Source: Deltaproteobacteria bacterium | Lineage (GTDB): Bacteria > Desulfobacterota > Desulfuromonadia > Desulfuromonadales > Geopsychrobacteraceae | DNA: 53,783 nucleotides | NCBI GenBank assembly: GCA_024276935.1 | Contig: JAJRWH010000011.1 | Span: 1 to 53,783 of the forward strand | Direction: 5' to 3' | In this document: in pieces, positions 42,071-50,528 of the stretch | Layout of the letters: every line of letters begins with the position of its first letter | Numbering within the stretch: position 1 is the stretch's first letter | The notes under the pieces: model-generated | Database searches by the model: none | What the model was told of the DNA's origin: nothing | The model's input: the letters and a program-made list of their open reading frames with translations, nothing else | Translations under genes and position numbers: made by a program

Positions 42071-42517
42071 TCAGATATTTCCCTGGTCGTTGGAAAAACA
42101 AGCCTGACAAAGACCGTAAAGCTCAAGCCGATGATCTTTGATAAAAAAATTATGTTTTTGTGCAACATCCAGCTGCAACTGTTCAATCTGCTGATTTTCA
42201 AATTCGATGATACGACCACACTCGGTACACACCAGATGATCATGGTGTTCATTATCGTGCCTGACTTCAAAGCGCATCTGACCGTCACCGAAATTTCGCT
42301 CGGCGGCAATGCCACACTCGGCAAACAATTTGAGAGTGCGATGAACTGTCGCGTAGCCGATTCCCGGATGTTTCTTGCGAAGTTGCAGATAAAAGTCTTC
42401 GGTCGACAAATGCGAGTCCTGGCGTAAAAATGCTTTGAGAATGATCATCCGCTGACTGGTATTTTTCAACCTCTTGCGGGTCAGATAATCCAGAAAAAGC
42501 TCTTCCTGTTTTTTCAT
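42071..42517 (-). CDS. fur: Fur-family ferric uptake regulator, 148 aa
   Basis: Metal-dependent repressor. The N-terminal winged helix (about residues 8-80; NTSQRMIILKAFLRQDSHLS and ATVHRTLKLFAECGI) and C-terminal dimerisation domain (HDNEHHDHLVCTECGRIIEF and the CQACF pair) are both complete, with the HHDH and CxxC zinc/iron ligand clusters in place. It heads the feo operon and lies downstream of a Fur-box-like inverted repeat at 42554-42570, which implies autoregulation. Two metal regulators, Fur and DtxR-FeoA, thus bracket feoB. Confidence 0.93.
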   Translation of the reverse strand: MKKQEELFLDYLTRKRLKNTSQRMIILKAFLRQDSHLSTEDFYLQLRKKHPGIGYATVHRTLKLFAECGIAAERNFGDGQMRFEVRHDNEHHDHLVCTECGRIIEFENQQIEQLQLDVAQKHNFFIKDHRLELYGLCQACFSNDQGNI

Positions 42518-42540
42518 CCCGGATACTCCACAACACGGCT

Positions 42541-42583
42541 GTCGATCTCGATATTGAAAACGGATTTCAAAATACAGATCGAC
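42541..42583. promoter_or_regulatory. Fur-box-like operator with flanking inverted repeat
   Basis: TTGAAA (42554-42559), 5 bases, TTTCAA (42565-42570) is an inverted repeat of the kind bound by Fur in deltaproteobacteria (from memory). It is nested in a wider inverted repeat GTCGATCT (42541-42548) / AGATCGAC (42576-42583). It lies 24-66 bases ahead of the fur start. Confidence 0.6.
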
Positions 42584-42629
42584 GGCTGTATTGTCAAGGG
42601 ATATCTATAACAGTCTGCAAAATCAGGGG

Positions 42630-43382
42630 TCAGCCCAGAGAGGCGGGCAGATAACGGTAAAGAAAACCGGTGATGCGTGGGAACAGGTCAAAAAAGAGCA
42701 GTACACCAACGGCCATCAGCATCACCCCGGTCAGAACCTCGACCAGGCGAATATGCTTTTTAAACCGGTCAAAGAAATTGAGAAACCAGTGAAACAGACC
42801 ACTTGAAATCAGAAATGGCAGGCCAAGACCGGCTGAATAGACTGCCAGCAGCAAAATCCCGCGTCCGGCCCCTCCGGAACTGCTGGCTGCAATAGCGAGG
42901 ATGGCCCCCAGAATGGGTCCGATACAGGGGGTCCAGCCCGCGGCAAAGGCGATCCCGACAATCAGGGTACCGATAAAACCGGAAGGCTTGTTCCGCAGAT
43001 GAAAGCGACGTTCCCCGAGCAAAACACCAAAGTGAAAAAGGCCACTCAGATGGATTCCAAACAGAAAGATCAGGATGCCCCCGATTTTCTGGAGCCAGCC
43101 AAGCCCTTCCCGTAAATGCAGTTGAAAAGTTGCCGAGGCCAGCCCGGCTAAGGCTCCCAGGGAAATAAAAACCAGGGAAAATCCAAGGATAAAGACCAGT
43201 GAATGGGCCATGATCGTCATCCGGATTCGGGCGCCCGGATGAGCATCACTGAGTTGGTTGAATGACAAGCCGGAAATGTACGTGAGATAGCTCGGAATCA
43301 GGGGCAAAACACAGGGCGAAAAAAAAGACAGGACGCCCGCATAAAAAGCAACCCAGAGTGTGATATCAGCAGCAGCCTGCAT
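42630..43382 (-). CDS. ccdA: CcdA/DsbD-like thiol-disulfide membrane carrier, 250 aa
   Basis: Six-helix membrane protein that carries electrons from cytoplasmic thioredoxin to periplasmic thiol proteins, used in cytochrome c maturation. The two functional cysteines are in FFSPCVLPLIPSYLTYI and AAGWTPCIGPILGAILAI. It is the DsbD central domain alone, without attached periplasmic or thioredoxin domains. It follows the TlpA-like gene by 5 bases, so that protein is the probable partner. Last gene of the five-gene operon. Confidence 0.93.
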   Translation of the reverse strand: MQAAADITLWVAFYAGVLSFFSPCVLPLIPSYLTYISGLSFNQLSDAHPGARIRMTIMAHSLVFILGFSLVFISLGALAGLASATFQLHLREGLGWLQKIGGILIFLFGIHLSGLFHFGVLLGERRFHLRNKPSGFIGTLIVGIAFAAGWTPCIGPILGAILAIAASSSGGAGRGILLLAVYSAGLGLPFLISSGLFHWFLNFFDRFKKHIRLVEVLTGVMLMAVGVLLFFDLFPRITGFLYRYLPASLG

Positions 43383-43387
43383 ACTTG

Positions 43388-43912
43388 TCAGCCTTTAACC
43401 ATAAAGTGGAGCAGATTGTAGATATCACCACCCATCCAGTGCACAGCACCTATTACCTTTTTCACAACAACACCGTTGCGGTCGATAATAAACGATTCCG
43501 GGAACTGAAAGACTCCGTAGAGATTCTGCACCTTGGCCTGATCATCCAGCAGAATGGGAAAGGTGTAAGGGGATTCCTGCAAAAACCTGGCAACCGCCTT
43601 GCGACCATCTTTCTCAACATTGATTGCCAACAAAACCAGATCGTCATCCTTGAAGGTTTTATGCAAAACCTCCATCGAAGGCATTTCTCGCTTACAGGGC
43701 GGACACCAGCTTGCCCAAAAATTGACGATAACAACCTTACCCCGCAATTGGGAAAGATGTATTTTTTCTCCCTGCATGTTTTCCAACGTGAAATCGGGAG
43801 CAACAAGACCGGCGGTCACAATTCCGTGGGGCTGTTGTGGACGGTCAGTTCCTGCCAACGCAGGCAAAGCAGAAAAAACGAGGAGAAGCAACAACAGGAA
43901 AGTCTTTTTCAT
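43388..43912 (-). CDS. TlpA/ResA-like periplasmic thioredoxin, 174 aa
   Basis: Signal peptide (residues 1-20, LLLLLLVFSALPALA), then a thioredoxin fold of the TlpA/ResA type: APDFTLENMQGEKIHLSQLR, NFWASWCPPCKREMPSM with the CPPC redox site (Cys about 74 and 77), and the FPESFIIDRNGVVV cis-Pro region. It probably reduces disulfides in the periplasm, for example in apocytochrome c or substrates of the neighbouring protease. Fed by CcdA, encoded 5 bases downstream. Confidence 0.93.
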   Translation of the reverse strand: MKKTFLLLLLLVFSALPALAGTDRPQQPHGIVTAGLVAPDFTLENMQGEKIHLSQLRGKVVIVNFWASWCPPCKREMPSMEVLHKTFKDDDLVLLAINVEKDGRKAVARFLQESPYTFPILLDDQAKVQNLYGVFQFPESFIIDRNGVVVKKVIGAVHWMGGDIYNLLHFMVKG

Positions 43913-43925
43913 CAGTCAATATCCT

Positions 43926-45245
43926 TCAATCCTGCGGCAACTGCAGCAGGTATCCACGATTATCACGCACAACAAGAAATGCCAGAGGTTCACGCCCCAG
44001 AAGAATTGCCATCAAGTGCCGCAAACTGTCAAGATCCGGCACCTTGCGATGAGCAATTTCTACAATTATATCACCTGGTTCTATTCCGGCACGCTCGGCA
44101 GAAGATTTTTTTTCGACAGAAGAGACCTGTAAACCACTATTTCCGGCGACAAAGGCCATCCCAAACATCCGGCGAGTATAAGCCATCAGGCGAGCATCGG
44201 ACAAGTAGGTGAGAACGACATGATAACGCACTTTTTTCAGCCCGCGCTGCAAGAGAAATTCAACCTTGCTGCCAGGTGGATAGGCGGCAAGCTGGGTATT
44301 GAATTCACTGATATTCGAAACCTCTATGCCGTTGACTGCCTGAATAACATCAGCAATCTTCAACCCCGCTTTTCGTGCAGGTGACTTTTCCAGAAAATCA
44401 ACCAGCAGGACGCCGCGACCACCGGTTTTGGAAACATATGAATCACCAACCTCACCCGGCAGAATACCCAGATAGGCGGGTCGAATCTGACCGTATTCGA
44501 TCAGTTCACCCAAAACACGCTTAGCGGTATTAATCGGGATTGAAAAACCGATTCCCTGGGCCTGACGGGCAATTGCGGTATTGATTCCGATCAGTTCACC
44601 ATTAATATTGATCAGCGGACCACCAGAATTACCCGGATTAATCAAGGCGTCGGATTGGATAAAGGTTGAAGAAACCCCTTCTTCAAGCTCAATTTTTCGC
44701 GCGGCAGAGCTGACGATTCCGGTCGTGATCGAATGCCCCAGCCCCAAAGGATTGCCAATGGCAATAACAGTTTCACCCAGCATCAGGTCATCGGAACGAG
44801 CCGGAGGCAGAAAAGGCCAGTTTTCTTTTTTTTCGATCTGCAAGACCGCAAGATCAAGCCGTTCATCGGCCCCGACCAACCGAGCTTCCAGTTCATCCCG
44901 CCGATCCGGCAAAGCAACAAATATCTTCGATGCCTTGGCAATAACATGGGCATTGGTTAAAACATGGCCCTGCGCATCAATAATGACACCTGATCCCAAC
45001 GACTGACGGGGCATATTGGCCGGGGGCAACAACTCACGGAAAAACTGGTCGAAAAAAGAATCACCAAAACCAAAAGGAGACCTGTTTCTTCGCACAATCT
45101 GCTCAGTCCGGATATTCACCACGGCTCGACGGGCGTGCGCAACCGCCTTGACTACCGCAGTCTCGCGCTGTGCTGCCAGACCGGGTGCGGGCACAAACAG
45201 AACAAGAGAAAGGATCAGGCAAATACTAATCGGGATGAATCGCAT
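43926..45245 (-). CDS. degP: HtrA/DegP-type periplasmic serine protease, 439 aa
   Basis: Periplasmic quality-control protease and chaperone. Signal peptide (1-24), S1C trypsin-like domain with catalytic triad His in HVLTNAHVIAKASK, Asp in ERLDLAVLQIE and Ser in DALINPGNSGGPLI, then two PDZ domains (about residues 240-330 and 340-430; PARKAGLKIADVIQAVNGIE and SAERAGIEPGDIIVEIAHRK). Length fits DegQ/DegP. Its start lies inside the 3' end of the response-regulator gene (20-base overlap), so it is directly coupled to the two-component system. Confidence 0.93.
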   Translation of the reverse strand: MRFIPISICLILSLVLFVPAPGLAAQRETAVVKAVAHARRAVVNIRTEQIVRRNRSPFGFGDSFFDQFFRELLPPANMPRQSLGSGVIIDAQGHVLTNAHVIAKASKIFVALPDRRDELEARLVGADERLDLAVLQIEKKENWPFLPPARSDDLMLGETVIAIGNPLGLGHSITTGIVSSAARKIELEEGVSSTFIQSDALINPGNSGGPLININGELIGINTAIARQAQGIGFSIPINTAKRVLGELIEYGQIRPAYLGILPGEVGDSYVSKTGGRGVLLVDFLEKSPARKAGLKIADVIQAVNGIEVSNISEFNTQLAAYPPGSKVEFLLQRGLKKVRYHVVLTYLSDARLMAYTRRMFGMAFVAGNSGLQVSSVEKKSSAERAGIEPGDIIVEIAHRKVPDLDSLRHLMAILLGREPLAFLVVRDNRGYLLQLPQD

Positions 45246-46572
45246 ATTTCTCCAACCTGTAGAGCAATGTGTGGCGTGGAATTCGTAAGAATTCAGCTGC
45301 CTTCGTTTTGTTCCAGTTGCATTTTTTCAGCGCAATGACAACCGCTTCCCGCTCCAGATCTTCCAGTGAATAACCTTCGTCCGGCAAGTTGAGAACGCCA
45401 TTGGCAGGAGCCCCCCTACGACTGATCCGCGCGGGCAGATCGTCAATCCTCAGCCGATCATCCTGACGCAAAATCAACATCTGCTCGACGATATTTTCCA
45501 TTTCCCGAACATTACCGGGCCAGGCGTATTTATTGAACTGGGCAAGGACCTCATCATCGACAACAACAGTTGCACTGGCTTCATGCTTGCGCAGAAAATA
45601 ATCAAAAAGCAAGGGGATATCCCCCTCACGCTCACGTAATGGAGGCAAAACCAGCGGAACCACCGCCAGGCGGTAATAGAGATCTTCCCGAAAACGGCCC
45701 TCTTCCATTTCAATTTCGAGATCACGATTGGTCGCCGCGATCACCCGAACATCAACAGACTCAGTCTGTCCACCCACTGGTTCAAACTCATGTTCCTGCA
45801 GAGCACGTAATAATTTCGGCTGCAATTCAAGCGGCAGTTCACCAATCTCATCCAGAAACAGAGTCCCGCCATTGGCCAGTGAAAACTTGCCCTGACGATC
45901 CTTGATTGCACCGGTAAAAGAACCCTTGATATGACCAAAAAGTTCGCTTTCAATCAGGTCTTTGGGAATCGCTGCACAGTTGACGGCAATGAAAGGCCCT
46001 GTCGAACGCTCTGATCCGCGATGAAGGGCACGGGCAATAACCTCCTTACCTGTTCCACTTTCACCACTCAACAAGACCGACACCTGACTTGACGCAACCT
46101 TTTCAACCCGCTGTAAAAGACGTTCCATCGCTTTTGAGTTGCCAATGATTTCGTATCCACCCTTGTCTTCAAGGGCTGTTTTCAGCTGCAGATTTTCCCG
46201 TCTGAGCCCACGGTACTCAAAGGCTTTGGCAACGGCAAGAACCAGCTGATCACGACTGAACGGTTTGGTGACATAATCATAAGCCCCCTGTTTGATTGCC
46301 TCGACGGCATTTTCTACCGAACTGAACGCGGTGATCATCATAACCAGAGTATCGGCATCCGCCTCTTTGATCTTTTCCAGTACTTCATAGCCACTGATTC
46401 CCGGCATTTGAACATCGGTAATAACCAAAGGGGGACGATGCCGTTGAAATAATTCCAGCCCTTCATTGCCGGTTCCCGCAGACAGCACTTCATAACCGGC
46501 CTGATCAAGATTGAACTCAACCACCCTGCGCAAGGAAACATCGTCATCAATGACCAGTATTTTCTTCTTCAT
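45226..46572 (-). CDS. NtrC-family sigma54-dependent response regulator, 448 aa
   Basis: Receiver domain with phospho-Asp 53 (PPLVITDVQMPGISG), AAA+ domain with Walker A GESGTGKEVIARALH, a GSFTGA loop where GAFTGA is usual, and Walker B GTLFLDEIGELP, then a C-terminal Fis-type helix-turn-helix (NKTKAAEFLRIPRHTLLYRL). It activates sigma54 promoters. The Ala-to-Ser change in the sigma54-contact loop is conservative. The start ATG at 46572 has GGGAG upstream and overlaps the kinase gene by 26 bases. The targets probably include its own operon, but no clear sigma54 promoter was found. Confidence 0.93.
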   Translation of the reverse strand: MKKKILVIDDDVSLRRVVEFNLDQAGYEVLSAGTGNEGLELFQRHRPPLVITDVQMPGISGYEVLEKIKEADADTLVMMITAFSSVENAVEAIKQGAYDYVTKPFSRDQLVLAVAKAFEYRGLRRENLQLKTALEDKGGYEIIGNSKAMERLLQRVEKVASSQVSVLLSGESGTGKEVIARALHRGSERSTGPFIAVNCAAIPKDLIESELFGHIKGSFTGAIKDRQGKFSLANGGTLFLDEIGELPLELQPKLLRALQEHEFEPVGGQTESVDVRVIAATNRDLEIEMEEGRFREDLYYRLAVVPLVLPPLREREGDIPLLFDYFLRKHEASATVVVDDEVLAQFNKYAWPGNVREMENIVEQMLILRQDDRLRIDDLPARISRRGAPANGVLNLPDEGYSLEDLEREAVVIALKKCNWNKTKAAEFLRIPRHTLLYRLEKYAIHPD

Positions 46573-47713
46573 TCTCATCTCCCGCAGCTGTCATAACTCT
46601 GAGTTTCAGAGTAAAGGTTGTGCCTTGACCAGGTTCACTTTCAACCTTGATCCGCCCACCAGAATTTTCAACAATCCGGCTGGTAATTGCCAGACCAAGA
46701 CCGGTACCTTCCTGTTTTGTGGTAAAAAACGGGTTAAAGATCCGTTCCAGATTTTCTTTTGGTATTCCGGGCCCATTATCAATAAAACGGCAAATTACCC
46801 AGCGATCACAAACCTCGGCAGTTATATGAAGCTGGCCCCCTTCTGACATGGCTTGTACTGCATTCAGAATCAGATTGAGAAACACCTGCTTGAACTGACC
46901 CGCCTCCCCTTCTGTTTCTGGCAACTCGGGGATTTCTGCCAGAATATTTACCTTGGCCTTACGTGCCTGAACTTCACCAAGCTGAAGAACTTCCTGTAAG
47001 GTCTCGGCAGGCAAAAAGCGCGACAGGTCCGAGGGCTCAGGACGCACAAACCGCAGAAAATCTTCCAGAACCTGATTCAGCCGATCAACTTCCTTCATCA
47101 GAATGGCGGTAAATTCAGCATATTTATTATCGGGCTCAAAAGCATCTCGCAATATTTCTGCCGTTCCCCGGATTGAGCCGAGAGGATTACGAATTTCGTG
47201 GGCCATACCGGCAGAAAGTTCACCCAGGGCTGTCAAACGATCAGCCCGACGCAGCTGATCTTCAATTTCCAGAATCATATCTGCCTGCTCGCGTAGCTTG
47301 GCAAAACTCCCGGCCAGTCGTTGCGCCGAGGCTTCGGCACGCAATCGCTGCTGGTGTTCCCGAGACGAAAGTGAGCCGGTTATCACCCCGATGATATTGA
47401 AGAGCAGTATTTCAAGATACTGTTCCGGATGCACTCCGGGGACACTCCCCCATTGGAACACAACATGCGGAGCATAAACGACCGAAACCAGTAATGAACT
47501 GCCAAAACCACCGCGCAGGCCGAACCAGATTCCTCCCAGAATCACCGGAATAAAATAGAGTCGTCGATAAATATCATGAATATGGGCACGGTCAGTCGTT
47601 GTCAGGTAATGCAGCGAAGTAATACTGCTGATCAGGACAAGAAGAATCAACAGACGCAACACATTTTGACGCGATAATGTAAATCTTTTTAAATGGATGG
47701 TTCTGTCTGACAT
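46547..47713 (-). CDS. Membrane histidine kinase of the NtrC-type pair, 388 aa
   Basis: The N-terminal membrane region (residues 17-115) holds about five hydrophobic segments with no periplasmic domain of size, then a short linker coiled coil (about 118-155), HisKA with GMAHEIRNPLGSIRGTAEI (His 172) and HATPase with VFLNLILNAVQAM, FIDNGPGIP and GTGLGLAIT. The PAS-less layout resembles the AtoS/ZraS type of kinases that act with NtrC-family regulators. It senses within or near the membrane. First gene of a five-gene operon with regulator, HtrA, TlpA-like and CcdA. Confidence 0.92.
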   Translation of the reverse strand: MSDRTIHLKRFTLSRQNVLRLLILLVLISSITSLHYLTTTDRAHIHDIYRRLYFIPVILGGIWFGLRGGFGSSLLVSVVYAPHVVFQWGSVPGVHPEQYLEILLFNIIGVITGSLSSREHQQRLRAEASAQRLAGSFAKLREQADMILEIEDQLRRADRLTALGELSAGMAHEIRNPLGSIRGTAEILRDAFEPDNKYAEFTAILMKEVDRLNQVLEDFLRFVRPEPSDLSRFLPAETLQEVLQLGEVQARKAKVNILAEIPELPETEGEAGQFKQVFLNLILNAVQAMSEGGQLHITAEVCDRWVICRFIDNGPGIPKENLERIFNPFFTTKQEGTGLGLAITSRIVENSGGRIKVESEPGQGTTFTLKLRVMTAAGDENEEENTGH

Positions 47714-47954
47714 AGGAAAACCCTGTTTTCATCCTCAATAGTCCCTGCGATCCAGCAGGCCAACAAACATGTCGAATATTCTACACTCACCAGAAGGGCT
47801 TGTCCAGAGCAGGGCCAATGTTTGTAATATTCTGCAACCAGGGTGAACCCTCTTCAGGGTTCGCTTTTCTTAATCCTACACAGTCATTTACAACCGTTTT
47901 TGTTGGCCCTTTCAAAAAAACTGGGTTATTCTCCGGGCTTAAACCGGAGGTTGC

Positions 47955-48899
47955 ATGACACTTTTTTTTGAAACAGTAACGATCGTTCTACCCGTTTTTC
48001 TGGTCATCGGTCTTGGAGTTCTGTTGCGCCGGGTTGGTCTGTTTGATGATCACTTCACCCAACAGACAAATCGGCTGGTTTACGTTGTTTTTTTACCGAT
48101 CCTGCTTTTTCACAAAATATCTCAAGCCGATTTCGCCAGTTATTTCAACGGACCGCTGGTTATCGGTTCTTCTCTGACAATCGTCTGCCTGTTCCTGATC
48201 AGCTATTTTTACGCCAAATTCAGAAGCTACACACCTCAAAGCACTGGCAGTTTCAGCCAGGGGAGTTTTCGGGGAAATCTTGCCTACATCGGCCTGGCAA
48301 TCTGCCTGAATGCTTATGGTGAGTCAGGCTTGACCAGGGCCAGCATCCTGATGGGCTTTCTGGTCCCGGTACTTAACTTATTCGCCATCATTGCCCTGAT
48401 CTGGCCCCAAAGAAACAACCAGACCGACGGGCCAAGCCAGAACTGGCTTCGTGAGATCCTGCTCAATCCGTTAATCCTATCATCGTTTCTCGGCATTATC
48501 TGGAGCTATTTCAGCCTGCCGGTTCCAATGATCATCAATCGCAGCCTTGGCATTGTTTCTGGTTTAACGCTACCGTTGGCTCTCCTTGCTATCGGGGGGT
48601 CTTTTTCTTTACAGCGCCTCAAAGGCGACCTGCAATCAGCCGGAATCGCAACCCTGTTGAAATTGATCGGCATGCCTGCTGTCGCGGCACTGTTACTGGT
48701 AGCGGGCGGCGTTACCGGTACGGATCTTGGCATCGGGATTCTCCTGGCCGGGACACCTGCAGCAACCGCAACTTATATAATGGCCCACCAGTTAAAAGCC
48801 GATGCAGAACTGGCTGGATCAATCGTGATGCTCTCGACTCTCTGTTCTGCGGTCAGTTATACCCTGCTGCTGTTGCTGCTCCGCCACAATGGTCTGTGA
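47955..48899 (+). CDS. AEC-family (auxin efflux carrier-like) transporter, 314 aa
   Basis: Ten-helix secondary transporter with an internal five-plus-five repeat. Seen: N-terminal PVFLVIGLGVLLRRVGLFDD, then NRLVYVVFLPILLFHKIS, GSFRGNLAYIGLA and C-terminal GIGILLAGTPAATATYIMA. Members move malate, citrate or other small organic acids; the substrate here is open. GGAGG five bases before the ATG. Its stop overlaps the next gene's start, so it forms a unit with the glycosyltransferase and methyltransferase. Confidence 0.9.
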   Translation: MTLFFETVTIVLPVFLVIGLGVLLRRVGLFDDHFTQQTNRLVYVVFLPILLFHKISQADFASYFNGPLVIGSSLTIVCLFLISYFYAKFRSYTPQSTGSFSQGSFRGNLAYIGLAICLNAYGESGLTRASILMGFLVPVLNLFAIIALIWPQRNNQTDGPSQNWLREILLNPLILSSFLGIIWSYFSLPVPMIINRSLGIVSGLTLPLALLAIGGSFSLQRLKGDLQSAGIATLLKLIGMPAVAALLLVAGGVTGTDLGIGILLAGTPAATATYIMAHQLKADAELAGSIVMLSTLCSAVSYTLLLLLLRHNGL

Positions 48900-49903
48900 T
48901 GCCGCCAAAGGTTTCGATTCTTTTACCTCTGCGAAATGAAGCCAGCTCACTTCCTGCGGCACTCAATTCGCTGTTCCGTCAGACATTTGCCGATTGGGAA
49001 CTGATCGCAGTTGATGATGGGTCAACGGACACCACCTTTTCGATTCTGCAACAAGAGGCCCGCAAAGATTCACGACTGAAAATATTCAAACGTCCGGCAA
49101 CAGGTCTGGTTGCAGCTCTGAATTTTGGTCTGGAGCAATGCCTGGCTCCGCTGGTTGCCCGAATGGATGGAGATGACATCTGCCATCCCCAACGGCTTGA
49201 ATACCAGTATTCAACCATGCAGCAAAACCCGCAGCTGGACCTGCTGGCTTGCCGGGTTCGTCATTTTCCACGCCCTCGCCTGCAAGAGGGCATGCTGGCC
49301 TATGAAAAATGGCAGAATGCCCTGCTTGATCATCAACAGATTGAGCGTGATCTTTTTGTCGAATCCCCCTTTGCTCATCCCAGTGTCATGTACCGTAAAC
49401 AGAAAGTCTGCAATCTGGGTGGCTATCGGGTCATGGACTGGGCTGAAGATTACGATCTGTGGTTACGAATGGCCGAAACCGGCGCCCGTTTTGCGCGCTT
49501 GCCACAGACTTTGCTCTATTGGCGTGACCGACCACAACGTTTGACTCGAACTGCCGCTCATTGCACCCTTGACGCTTTCCGCAAATGCAAGGCACACTTT
49601 CTGCGTCGCCGCTGGCTGGCCGACACCAGTCAGGTCTGGCTTTGGGGCGCCGGACTGGAAGGAAAACTCTGGCGCAAGGTTTTGGCCCGGGAGGAAATCA
49701 ACGTCTGTGGATGGATTGATGTTGATCCGAAAAAAATTTGTCAGAAGATTCATCAGGCCCAGGTCATTGCACCGGCACAAATCCCGACAAACCCTCCATT
49801 TATTCTGGTTTGCGTCGGGACCAGGGGAGCCCGTCAACAGATTCGGGATTATTGCGACTCACACGGAATGGCAGAAGGACAGGACTATTTGTGTGTCACC
49901 TGA
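48899..49903 (+). CDS. Family 2 glycosyltransferase, 334 aa
   Basis: GT-A fold: VSILLPLRNEASSLPAALNS, WELIAVDDGSTD nucleotide loop, and the metal site in APLVARMDGDDICHPQRLE. The acceptor part has AEDYDLWLRMAE. The C-terminal 100 residues (from about 245) form a Rossmann-like domain (VWLWGAGLEGKLWRKVLA, then CGWIDVDPKKI), as in glycosyltransferases with an appended nucleotide-sugar or redox-type module. The start ATG at 48899-48901 shares one base with the preceding stop; GTG at 48896 is possible. Sugar and acceptor unknown. Confidence 0.85.
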   Translation: MPPKVSILLPLRNEASSLPAALNSLFRQTFADWELIAVDDGSTDTTFSILQQEARKDSRLKIFKRPATGLVAALNFGLEQCLAPLVARMDGDDICHPQRLEYQYSTMQQNPQLDLLACRVRHFPRPRLQEGMLAYEKWQNALLDHQQIERDLFVESPFAHPSVMYRKQKVCNLGGYRVMDWAEDYDLWLRMAETGARFARLPQTLLYWRDRPQRLTRTAAHCTLDAFRKCKAHFLRRRWLADTSQVWLWGAGLEGKLWRKVLAREEINVCGWIDVDPKKICQKIHQAQVIAPAQIPTNPPFILVCVGTRGARQQIRDYCDSHGMAEGQDYLCVT

Positions 49904-49925
49904 AAATCGTCCCAGAAGATATTGC

Positions 49926-50528
49926 ATGAGCGGCAGAACAGCATTCTCTCCATTGAACATCGGTCAACACCTGAGTATTTTGGCGCCGGGGTCCAGGGTT
50001 CCCAACGGGCGCATCGCGCTCTGGCTGGAACGTGGTGCTTTCGGATCGGGAGAACATGAAACCACCCGCCACTGCCTCGAAATCATTGAGACTCTCGACC
50101 TGCAAAAACAGGCCAGAATTCTCGATTTTGGTAGTGGCACCGGTATCCTCAGTATTGCCGCCTTGCTCCTTGGCGCCGAAAAAGCCTGGTGTGTTGATAT
50201 CGAACCAGCGGCTGTCGCTGCCTGCCAACGCAATTCTCAACTGAACCAGCTAGAGGATCAGATTGAACACTGTCTGGGATCACTGGAAAATCTGACTGAA
50301 ACAGATTTTGACCTCGGATTGGCAAATATTTACGGCGACATCCTGCTGGATGTCGCCGTAAATCTCGGGTCACGCATTCGACCGAATGGGTACCTTCTTT
50401 TGTCTGGCATCCTCTGGGAGTACAATTTTGATGTCAGACAGCGTTATCAACAGCTTGGGTTCAAGCTGATTATCAATCAGATGCACAATGAATTCAGCAC
50501 TCTGCTCCTGCAAAAATCTGCAGCTTGA
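49926..50528 (+). CDS. Short PrmA-like SAM methyltransferase, 200 aa
   Basis: SAM-dependent methyltransferase related to ribosomal protein L11 methyltransferase PrmA. Seen: the family hallmark RGAFGSGEHETTRHCLEIIE, motif I LDFGSGTGILSIAALLLGA, the acidic ribose ligand in AWCVDIEPAAVAACQRN, and LGLANIYGDILLDVAV. PrmA proper is about 290 residues with an N-terminal L11-binding domain, which is missing here, so the target is probably not L11, or is reached differently. The ATG at 49926 has a weak site; GTG at 49893, overlapping the glycosyltransferase stop, would add 11 residues. Its stop abuts the convergent barrel gene with no gap. Confidence 0.8.
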   Translation: MSGRTAFSPLNIGQHLSILAPGSRVPNGRIALWLERGAFGSGEHETTRHCLEIIETLDLQKQARILDFGSGTGILSIAALLLGAEKAWCVDIEPAAVAACQRNSQLNQLEDQIEHCLGSLENLTETDFDLGLANIYGDILLDVAVNLGSRIRPNGYLLLSGILWEYNFDVRQRYQQLGFKLIINQMHNEFSTLLLQKSAA

